Assembly: GCA_019648995.1 (NCBI GenBank)
Contig: BLXT01000588.1
Coordinates: forward strand, 5,165,285 to 5,198,856
DNA: 33,572 nt
Origin: Plakobranchus ocellatus
Lineage: Eukaryota; Mollusca; Gastropoda; Plakobranchidae
Direction of reading: 5' to 3'
The position numbers and the translations under genes were made by a program. A model generated the notes under the pieces. The model searched no databases, was not told the origin of the DNA, and saw only the letters and a program-made list of their open reading frames with translations. This document shows, in pieces, positions 30,351-33,572 of the stretch. The stretch's first letter is position 1; each line of letters begins with the position of its first letter.

Positions 30351-33310
30351 CCTTTGATTTATGCACCCTCACTTATCCACAAATACTGTGAAAAGGAGTA
30401 GGCCCCTATCGAGGAATAAGGAGTATTGACATTTTTTTGTTTGTTTTTTTCAGGCTTAACTACAGACCTACTTGGAAACTGGAACAGACAGAGTCAGTAG
30501 CTGGCAATTATTTTCCAATCAATGCATTGATTGCCATTAAGGTTTGTGGTAGTTATAAATCTGTTATTATTTAAAACCATTAAAAAAAAAAAAAGAATGT
30601 TCCTTATACTATCTAAAAGAAAATATCAAATAACTGAATTTTGTTTCGGTTCTAAAACGAGTATAAACTGCATTAGCTGTTGTATTTATTTGTGAAACAT
30701 ATATCACTGACTGCCACAATAACAAATATGGGATTATTTTAGTCTATCAGTAGCCTATCCTAATAACACTTGTATGATTGGCACCTTCTCTAAGATATAA
30801 CTATGTAAATATTGCAAATATAAGATTGCAGTAGTTTCTGTAGGATAACAAAGTAAAGTTACTTTCCTTTCATAGAGGTGGGAGCTCTCTTGGGTGGAAA
30901 CCAATATTTTATTATTTTTACTGGAGACACTTCAGCCATCACAGCACTCTTGTTCAGTGAATCCAGTGTGACTGGCCAGACTAAATGTTATCAGGGAAAG
31001 TGAAACAACTTCAGAATTTTTTGATGAATCTGATGCAAATGAAACTTATCAGCCTTTTGTTTTTTAGGGCTAAATGCACTCTTCTACTCAAAAGACACAA
31101 AAATAAACATTTTTCATGAGTTCAGGTAATGACTTTTTTTTTTTTTAATTTAGAGGACAGATATCATATTTGTTAGTTTGAGAACACAGGCTAATGTGAT
31201 ATTCTGTAGACAGTTTCATTTCTTACACAAAATTTATATTTGCTTACTCAGAAACAATATCAATTTGCATTTTGATTAATGCTCAATTCCCAATTTTTAA
31301 TTTCCATGGCCTGTCTTTTGCCCTTGAGATTTGACATGGGTAACACTTCTACATTAAGAGATTTTATCATAGAGGATGATCATTTATTGAGTGCATTTAC
31401 ACACGAGATTTTGTCACTTCATCTACTATGTCTAATCAGAGGATACTTCTCCAAAGTTTTGTGATAAACATAGAGATGCCCTTTTCGTAAATCCTATGCT
31501 CAGTGGTCTGAACTCTGTACTACTTACTATTATCATACTTGATGTCATTAATATTTTTACAGCGCCAATATGCTTCAGAGAAATGCTTTTTAAACTAATG
31601 GATTCTTTTATTTGTTGAACAGTAATGAACACAATATCTTTTTTTTATGTTGTAATCTTGGTGTTTAAATTTTCCCAATCTTCCTGTTTGCCAAACATTA
31701 AAAGAAAAAAAAAACTCAGTGTGGAGGTAGTGTGTTTAAGGGTTAGAACAAACAAAGTGTTTTAACAGGATGTGAATGTAAGAATTTTATAGGGGCAATG
31801 ATATCCAAGATTAGGTAGTTGTTTGTTTACAAATATTGGCAGTCTAGGCGTTGCAGTGCCTTAGCAGCAATATGACTAGATCTGTTCATGCTTTGTGGGT
31901 GGCATCACATGACCTTGCAGGAGCCATCGGTGATAAAACTTATTCACCATATCACAATATGCATGGTTATAAGATAACTTTTTGCATTTATTGTTGCTTT
32001 TTTTTTTGGAGATTGATAACCCTCAAGGTATGCGAAAGTAGGGCACAAAACGAGATAAAAAACAACTAGCATTTGTAGGAGGAAAAGGTACAAAAGAAAA
32101 AGGATGATTTGAGAATATCAAGCTTTTCTCTCTAAGATTTTTTTTTTTTTTACTCCAAAATTGTGCAGGATGGTAAGTCAGATCTACAATTCACTGTCCT
32201 CACTGACAGATCTCATGGTGGCTCCAGTCTTAATGATGGAGATGTAGAGATAATGGTGAGTCCATACTTTATGTATTTTTTTTTCTTTTTCAAAGGTTGG
32301 ACCAAGCATATTGTATAGTGTAAATATTTTCACAAAAATTTTGAAATAAGATTTGGCCTCCTTTTGTTAAGCCCTTTTCTTGTAACTCCTTGATCTATCA
32401 AAAAGGAACAATTGTATCTGTGGTTTGTATGAATTTTTAGCTAAAGGTTTTTTTTTTAATCCTCAGATGTCTTTACTGGATCAAAATGCGCTTACAATGG
32501 AAACCTCAAATTGAATTCCATGAGAGTGGACTACAATTTCATATCATTCTGTTTTTTTCCCCTCCATTCTAACAGAAAATGTTGAGAAATATGTATTGAA
32601 AGTATTTTTTTCAGGGCTTATCTGTTTTGTTTGGGTCTTTCCCATGCTGTGTGTTTCATAATAAAAGTTCATCCTGGTCTTGATGCTGAGGTTGATGAGT
32701 TCTCTTGCTTTGCTTGTATAAAGCTGAGACTAGATGGAAACGAGGAAAAAAAATATCCAAGGCATTTTCTGCAACTAAATTATAAGAATCAAGTCAATTT
32801 ACTTTAGATTATTATAAACTCAATCTATAAGTTTAAAAGGTGAAAAGATCTCTATTTATTAGGCATTTCACTTTGTGAGAAATACATGTCATGTTTTGCA
32901 TTTTGTGGTTTCCACTGTATGTCTGCTCATTATACTGCCTAACTTATTGCAACTGTTAATTTTGTGGAAAACTGGTAACTTTGTTTGCTGAAACAAGCAA
33001 CATAAAATATTTTCTTTCCATTGAAGACAGCCATCTCTTTGTTACTCATTTTTTCAGCTATGTAATGAAAACAATTATTCCTTGATATACAATAAACTCT
33101 CTGTAATTTTTGATTCTGTGTAAATCGTGCTCTTTTGTTTTGTTTTGTTTGGTTGTTTTTGCTGGCATAGGAAACATACAGAAAAATTCCTTTCCAAATG
33201 AACCATCTGTTTTTTATTCCCCTCTCTTTTCCAGCTTCATCGTCGCTTGCTTTATGATGACTGTAAAGGTGTGGGTGAGGCTCTCAATGAAACTGACCTG
33301 GTTGTTCGAG
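1969..33310 (+). CDS. MAN2B1: Lysosomal alpha-mannosidase gene (GH38), 23 exons, 3' end outside window
   Basis: The enzyme hydrolyses terminal alpha-linked mannose from N-glycan fragments in the lysosome. The spliced product (using exon 6a) is 820 codons plus one base. It has a signal peptide (about residues 1-24), a GH38 N-terminal catalytic domain (about 42-340), the alpha-mannosidase middle domain (about 345-425) and most of the GH38 C-terminal beta region (from about 485). Visible key residues are zinc ligands H52 and D54 (HTHDDVGW), nucleophile and zinc ligand D168 (IDPFGHS), acid/base D293 (MGSDF) and zinc ligand H418 (EHHDAITGT). Conserved cysteines match the human C55-C358 (C35, C332), C268-C273 (C240, C245) and C493-C501 (C469, C477) pairs. 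Sequons lie at N204, N398, N473, N631 and N813. HTHDDVGW, the disulfide pattern and [13 protein letters not shown] favour the lysosomal over the Golgi or MAN2B2 enzymes. The stop codon and about 170-190 residues are missing because the window ends. Family assignment is very secure; one-to-one orthology is inferred. Confidence 0.96.
2358..2460 (+). CDS. MAN2B1: Exon 2: first zinc-binding motif (residues 34-67 plus 1 base)
   Basis: The acceptor is CTCATAG and the donor is C|GTAAGT, phase 1. It begins with [16 protein letters not shown] and carries HTHDDVGW, where H52 and D54 correspond to human zinc ligands H72 and D74. C35 matches human C55, the partner of C358. It ends at VDQYFYK. Translation continues openly into the intron, which makes a misleading longer ORF (2382-2750). 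Confidence 0.95.
2593..2607 (+). other. Candidate 15-base microexon in intron 2
   Basis: The segment lies between a plausible acceptor (pyrimidine-rich, CTTAG) and a GTACGT donor. Its length is a multiple of three, and in the phase 1 frame it would add five residues (H-M-I-K-F, also changing the junction Q to E) without a stop. Human MAN2B1 has about nine more residues between YFYG and VQYILD than the direct exon 2-3 join gives here. It may be chance. Confidence 0.25.
2773..2922 (+). CDS. MAN2B1: Exon 3 (residues 68-118, part)
   Basis: The acceptor is ACCAACAG and the donor is G|GTGAGC, phase 1 to phase 1. It encodes [19 protein letters not shown], then [13 protein letters not shown], matching the human VQYILDS...[21 protein letters not shown] segment of the catalytic barrel. 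The next in-frame acceptor, two bases downstream, would break phase. Confidence 0.95.
3480..4015 (+). mobile_element. Possible decayed non-LTR retroelement fragment
   Basis: Composition differs from the flanking intron. A broken plus-strand frame near the end reads [20 protein letters not shown] followed by a short C-terminal tail and TGA. This resembles the degenerate C-termini of invertebrate LINE proteins, but there are internal stops and no reverse-transcriptase motif. It could instead be unique sequence. A 117-codon minus-strand frame over the same bases looks like chance. Confidence 0.25.
4472..4705. repeat. Diverged direct duplication, spacing about 155 bases
   Basis: Copies at about 4472-4552 and 4627-4705 share CTGCATGA(A/G)AAATTGT, then (G/C)CA..., ATGAATGG, TA(T/G)GCAGA and A(A/C)CCACTT in the same order. 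Substitutions are frequent, so the duplication is old. Confidence 0.6.
4828..5021 (+). CDS. MAN2B1: Exon 4: nucleophile exon (residues 118-182)
   Basis: Acceptor CTTACAG and donor CAG|GTTAAA; phase 1 to phase 0. It encodes [20 protein letters not shown] and later [19 protein letters not shown]168 is the catalytic nucleophile and a zinc ligand (human D196). Human has WHIDPFGHS; here H is replaced by Q at residue 166. Confidence 0.97.
5022..5665. other. Intron 4
   Basis: AT-rich; nothing recognised beyond the splice signals. Confidence 0.85.
5666..5774 (+). CDS. MAN2B1: Exon 5 (residues 183-219, part)
   Basis: Acceptor CTCTTTAG and donor TTAG|GTGGGC; phase 0 to phase 1. It encodes [20 protein letters not shown], matching [16 protein letters not shown] in human, then a sequon at N204 and WEASPDNLG. 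This is the common upstream partner that must join either alternative exon 6a or 6b. Confidence 0.96.
6240..7540. mobile_element. Compositionally distinct island, possible transposon or retroelement remnant
   Basis: Within the AT-rich intron this stretch is clearly less AT-rich. It opens with TTCCGGAA-type reiterations, contains a palindromic TGACGTCA (6713-6720) and an unrecognised 120-codon plus-strand ORF (6682-7044), and includes CG-containing tracts to about 7530. The protein has no motif I recognise. I saw no terminal repeats or target duplication, so its identity as a mobile element is inferred only. Confidence 0.35.
6296..6390. repeat. Degenerate TTCCGGAAAT reiterations
   Basis: Short imperfect units such as ATTCCGGAAATTCCGGATT, GTTCCGGAAATCCGCATT and ATCCTGAATTTCGCCGATTT follow one another. 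The core TTCCGGAA is self-complementary. No function is assigned. Confidence 0.5.
10461..10564 (+). CDS. MAN2B1: Exon 6a: canonical alternative exon (residues 219-253)
   Basis: Acceptor ATTTTTTTAG and donor AAAG|GTAAAA; phase 1 to phase 0, 104 bases. With the last base of exon 5 it encodes [20 protein letters not shown], then FCFDITC and FNFNPMIK. It matches human [22 protein letters not shown] closely, including C240 and C245, equivalent to the human C268-C273 disulfide. Tyr233 aligns, by inference, with the pocket tyrosine of Drosophila Golgi mannosidase II (Tyr269). This is the copy closest to the family consensus. It pairs with homologous exon 6b as a probable mutually exclusive alternative. 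Confidence 0.95.
10565..11841. other. Intron between alternative exons 6a and 6b
   Basis: 1277 bases, AT-rich with T-runs; ORFs such as 10997-11296 are chance. It is too long for exclusion by steric hindrance between splice sites. If 6a and 6b exclude each other, splicing factors, RNA pairing or decay of the wrong products must do it. Confidence 0.8.
11842..11954 (+). CDS. MAN2B1: Exon 6b: diverged paralogous alternative exon (alternative residues 219-256)
   Basis: Acceptor AAACTTTGCAG and donor TAGG|GTTAGT; phase 1 to phase 0, 113 bases. It encodes [20 protein letters not shown], then [18 protein letters not shown]. It aligns without gaps to exon 6a over the first 24 residues with 12 identities (G, P, A, L, T, V, L, N, Y, P, P, D), and the first bases (GTCC) are the same. 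Y233 and the PP pair are kept. The two disulfide cysteines become W240 and H245, and a new C227 appears. It is three codons longer, with a His/Gly-rich end. An intact frame and good splice sites argue against a dead relic. It is too short for the usual ORF length cut-offs. Confidence 0.88.
11955..13415. other. Intron 7 (6b to exon 8)
   Basis: AT-rich; no third copy of the alternative exon was found by eye. An acceptor-like CTTCACAG near 12861 leads into an early stop and is not an exon. Confidence 0.8.
13416..13487 (+). CDS. MAN2B1: Exon 8 (residues 254-277)
   Basis: Acceptor TGACTTCCAG and donor CAG|GTACTT; phase 0 to phase 0. It encodes [20 protein letters not shown] then VSKQ, matching the human EYNAKELVDYFLNVATAQ helix. 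It is the common downstream partner of 6a and 6b. Joined directly to exon 5 it would give GGA then TGA. Confidence 0.93.
13488..13854. other. Intron 8
   Basis: 367 bases, AT-rich, no feature seen. Confidence 0.85.
13855..13971 (+). CDS. MAN2B1: Exon 9: acid/base exon (residues 278-316)
   Basis: Acceptor TTTTTCTCAG and donor AAA|GTAGGT; phase 0 to 0. It encodes [16 protein letters not shown] and [14 protein letters not shown]293 in MGSDF corresponds to human D319, the general acid/base. It matches RTNHTVMTMGSDFQY and NLDKLIRLVNA. Confidence 0.97.
13972..14488. other. Intron 9
   Basis: 517 bases, AT-rich, no feature seen. Confidence 0.85.
14489..14692 (+). CDS. MAN2B1: Exon 10: end of catalytic domain, start of mid domain (residues 317-384)
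   Basis: Acceptor GTTGAAACAG and donor CAG|GTGAGT; phase 0 to 0. It encodes [14 protein letters not shown], with C332 equivalent to human C358, then [18 protein letters not shown] and [10 protein letters not shown]. The last two are hallmark motifs of the lysosomal branch (DDFFPYAD...FWTGYFSSRPALK). Confidence 0.97.
14693..16266. other. Intron 10
   Basis: AT-rich with long T runs. A 128-codon frame (14724-15110) is phenylalanine-rich low-complexity chance coding. No feature recognised. Confidence 0.85.
16267..16339 (+). CDS. MAN2B1: Exon 11 (residues 385-408 plus 1 base)
   Basis: Acceptor TTCTTTACAG and donor TTAG|GTATGA; phase 0 to phase 1. It encodes [20 protein letters not shown] and LHHL, with a sequon at N398. 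This is the variable mid-domain helix. Human has C412 here, and this protein has no cysteine. Confidence 0.88.
16340..17469. other. Intron 11
   Basis: AT-rich, T-rich toward the 3' end; no feature recognised. Confidence 0.85.
17470..17509 (+). CDS. MAN2B1: Exon 12: 40-base exon with last zinc ligand (residues 409-421)
   Basis: Acceptor CTGAACCAG and donor AC|GTAAGT; phase 1 to phase 2. It encodes [14 protein letters not shown]418 corresponds to human H446, the fourth zinc ligand. Exon-length filters in gene finders could miss this small exon, and losing it would abolish zinc binding. Confidence 0.93.
17510..18382. other. Intron 12
   Basis: AT-rich; contains the only unresolved bases in the window. 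No gene recognised. Confidence 0.85.
18102..18115. other. Assembly gap of 14 N inside a G run
   Basis: The N stretch is flanked by GGGGG on both sides, so it is probably an unresolved homopolymer rather than missing unique sequence. It lies within an intron. Confidence 0.95.
18383..18452 (+). CDS. MAN2B1: Exon 13 (residues 422-445)
   Basis: Acceptor TTTCCTTAG and donor CAA|GTAAGT; phase 2 to phase 0. With AC from exon 12 it encodes [19 protein letters not shown] and VTSGQ. This continues the HHDAITGTSKQ motif (human [21 protein letters not shown]). Confidence 0.95.
18453..19077. other. Intron 13
   Basis: AT-rich, 625 bases; nothing recognised. Confidence 0.85.
19078..19197 (+). CDS. MAN2B1: Exon 14 (residues 446-485)
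   Basis: Acceptor CATGACTAG and donor AAG|GTATGA; phase 0 to 0. It encodes [15 protein letters not shown], a proline run, then [19 protein letters not shown]469 and C477 match human C493-C501, and N473 is the conserved sequon N497. The start of the exon lacks the human C472, consistent with the missing partner in exon 11. Confidence 0.95.
19198..21728. other. Intron 14
   Basis: 2.5 kb, very AT-rich, with a short GC-rich TTAA-bounded element near its 5' end. No other feature recognised. Confidence 0.85.
19395..19540. mobile_element. TTAA-bounded short element, possible piggyBac-type MITE
   Basis: A 146-base patch begins TTAACTCTTTG and ends GAGTTAA, so both outer edges are TTAA, the target duplication used by piggyBac elements. 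Its GC-rich interior has three GGCCGC-type units (GCGGCCGCTCGG, CGGCCGCTGGG, TGGCCGCTCAG) unlike the surrounding intron. The inverted termini beyond CTC are weak. Confidence 0.35.
21729..21848 (+). CDS. MAN2B1: Exon 15: start of C-terminal beta region (residues 486-525)
   Basis: Acceptor TTATGCCAG and donor GAT|GTAAGT; phase 0 to 0. It encodes [20 protein letters not shown] and [12 protein letters not shown], matching human [20 protein letters not shown] and PNGRTVPSD. Confidence 0.96.
21849..23033. other. Intron 15
   Basis: AT-rich, with an imperfect GT-rich tract near 22681-22722. No gene recognised. Confidence 0.85.
23034..23169 (+). CDS. MAN2B1: Exon 16 (residues 526-571, part)
   Basis: Acceptor TTTGTCACAG and donor TTTG|GTATTA; phase 0 to phase 1. 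It encodes [19 protein letters not shown] and [19 protein letters not shown], matching human ELLFSASLPALGFSTYSV. The basic stretch KRLRGPRSK sits in the variable linker where the mammalian precursor is proteolytically processed. Equivalent cleavage is speculative. Confidence 0.94.
23384..23436 (+). CDS. MAN2B1: Exon 17: 53-base linker exon (residues 571-588)
   Basis: Acceptor TTCTCTCTCAG and donor AAG|GTATGA; phase 1 to phase 0. It encodes [17 protein letters not shown]. The segment is poorly conserved in the family. It is supported by phase fit to both neighbours and by the continuous frame into [10 protein letters not shown]. Confidence 0.85.
23437..24213. other. Intron 17
   Basis: AT-rich, 777 bases; nothing recognised. 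Confidence 0.85.
24214..24435 (+). CDS. MAN2B1: Exon 18 (residues 589-662)
   Basis: Acceptor TCATGCTAG and donor AAA|GTGAGT; phase 0 to 0; the largest exon. It encodes [29 protein letters not shown] and [12 protein letters not shown], matching human FDPDTGLLMEIMN, RQTFFWYNAS and [12 protein letters not shown]631 is a sequon. Confidence 0.97.
26212..26294. repeat. Two-copy 42-base tandem repeat
   Basis: Units begin CGTATAAGGCC and include GTAAAAATTTTTG(A/G)CCCC, then ACAACAAGG. The copies at 26212-26253 and 26254-26294 are nearly identical. A trailing CCCCGTAAAA looks like a partial third. Confidence 0.85.
26333..26406. repeat. (TC)n followed by (TA)n compound microsatellite
   Basis: A TC run spans 26333-26370 and passes directly into a TA run at 26371-26406. 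Length is likely polymorphic. Confidence 0.95.
27338..27456 (+). CDS. MAN2B1: Exon 19 (residues 663-702, part)
   Basis: Acceptor TTTTATAAAG and donor AG|GTGAGT; phase 0 to phase 2. It encodes [20 protein letters not shown] and [12 protein letters not shown], matching human LVQEVHQNFSAWCSQVVR and LELEWSVGPIP. The human sequon and cysteine in NFSAWC are absent here. Confidence 0.96.
27995..28024. repeat. (TA)15 microsatellite
   Basis: Perfect TA run. Confidence 0.9.
28165..28445. repeat. 141-base direct tandem duplication
   Basis: Copy 1 (28165-28305) and copy 2 (28306-28445) begin AACT(A/G)TCTCTATTCTTG and share AAGTTTTTCCTTGCCTCAGG, CATATGAGTATATTATTCC and AAACAAAATAATTGCTC. Only scattered substitutions and a T-run length change separate them, so the event looks recent. 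Confidence 0.95.
29135..29239 (+). CDS. MAN2B1: Exon 20 (residues 702-737)
   Basis: Acceptor TTTTCTCAG and donor AG|GTTAGT; phase 2 to phase 2. It encodes [48 protein letters not shown] is almost invariant in lysosomal alpha-mannosidases. Confidence 0.97.
29240..30453. other. Intron 20
   Basis: AT-rich with a long TA microsatellite; Tyr-Ile repeat ORFs on both strands are products of that repeat. Confidence 0.9.
30273..30348. repeat. Long (TA)n microsatellite
   Basis: TA run interrupted once by ATTA near 30281; about 76 bases. Confidence 0.95.
30454..30541 (+). CDS. MAN2B1: Exon 21 (residues 737-766)
   Basis: Acceptor TTTTTTTCAG and donor AAG|GTTTGT; phase 2 to phase 0. It encodes [20 protein letters not shown] and PINALIAIK, matching human [28 protein letters not shown]. 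Confidence 0.97.
30542..32168. other. Intron 21
   Basis: AT-rich, 1.6 kb; no feature recognised. Confidence 0.85.
32169..32255 (+). CDS. MAN2B1: Exon 22 (residues 767-795)
   Basis: Acceptor ATTGTGCAG and donor ATG|GTGAGT; phase 0 to 0. It encodes [20 protein letters not shown] then LNDGDVEIM, matching human [27 protein letters not shown]. Confidence 0.97.
32256..33234. other. Intron 22
   Basis: AT-rich, 979 bases; no feature recognised. Confidence 0.85.
33235..33310 (+). CDS. MAN2B1: Exon 23: last exon in window (residues 796-820 plus 1 base)
   Basis: Acceptor CTTTTCCAG and donor CGAG|GTATGT; phase 0 to phase 1. It encodes [20 protein letters not shown] and DLVVR, matching human [21 protein letters not shown]...VRG. 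N813 is a sequon. The remaining C-terminal beta domain and stop codon must lie further right. Confidence 0.95.
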
Positions 33311-33572
33311 GTATGTGGTATCAAAGAAGTAGAGCTTGTGATAATTGTCATATTTTTTTATTCATTCAATTTTAGTCAGAAATTTGGATGGCAGCATTTT
33401 TTAATCATGTCAGTTTGGTGCAACAGTGAACATAAATAATAAATATGTCTTTTTAGACAGTTTCAAGTCAATGAGCTTCTTGTCTAATTTTTAGCAGAAT
33501 AGATGTAGAAGACAGTTTCAATCAACGAGTAAAGATCACTTTTTCATGGTAAGTGAAACATTACTCTGGTGG
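33311..33572. other. Start of intron 23
   Basis: AT-rich. No phase-1 exon resembling the following GRHxxLL region is present before the window ends. Confidence 0.8.

Noticed and set aside
30025..30391. ORFs with Tyr-Ile repeats on both strands
   Set aside because: Direct translation of the TA microsatellite.
33456..33560. Potential further exon with acceptor at about 33494 and GTAAGT donor at about 33560
   Set aside because: In the required phase the acceptors at about 33456 and 33494 both run into TAG stops, and nothing resembles the expected C-terminal sequence.
1..33572. tRNA, rRNA, CRISPR or operon-type features
   Set aside because: None seen by eye on either strand; the repeats present are microsatellites or short duplications without spacers of regular length.

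Overview
The window is AT-rich animal nuclear DNA: long AT-rich introns, GT-AG splice sites, microsatellites and mobile-element debris. Nothing prokaryotic is visible (no dense ORFs, operons or CRISPR). The organism is probably an invertebrate. A gastropod-type mollusc is my impression from the overall style, but the sequence does not prove it.

Nearly the whole window is one plus-strand gene: lysosomal alpha-mannosidase (MAN2B1/LAMAN type, glycoside hydrolase family 38). I assembled 23 coding exons from 1969 to 33310 by protein similarity and phase-compatible GT-AG junctions. One transcript spells 820 complete codons plus one base, from the signal peptide to the start of the C-terminal beta domain. 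The human protein is about 1010 residues, so roughly the last 170-190 residues lie beyond the right edge. The catalytic set is complete: zinc ligands H52, D54, D168 (also the nucleophile) and H418, and acid/base D293.

Layout: 1-1951, upstream sequence with no recognised gene and a splice-acceptor-like tract just before the ATG. 1969-5774, exons 1-5 (signal peptide, first zinc motif, nucleophile). 5775-10460, a long intron with a compositionally different island at about 6240-7540. 10461-11954, two homologous alternative exons, 6a and 6b. 13416-19197, exons 8-14 (acid/base, last zinc ligand, mid domain). 21729-24435, exons 15-18. 24436-27337, an intron full of repeats. 27338-33310, exons 19-23.

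The main discovery candidate is the pair 6a (10461-10564) and 6b (11842-11954). They are diverged copies of one exon, with identical start and end phases. Using either one keeps the frame. Using both, or neither, meets a stop codon at once. This is the signature of mutually exclusive splicing. The exchanged 35-38 residue segment is the loop after the nucleophile domain that, by homology to family 38 structures, borders the substrate pocket. Copy 6b replaces both cysteines of the conserved CxxxxC disulfide (C to W and C to H). The gene may therefore make two lysosomal mannosidase isoforms that differ in substrate preference or stability.

Secondary points: a possible 15-base microexon in intron 2, a recent 141-base tandem duplication in intron 19, a TTAA-bounded putative transposon remnant in intron 14, several TA/TC microsatellites, and a 14-N gap within a G run in intron 12.
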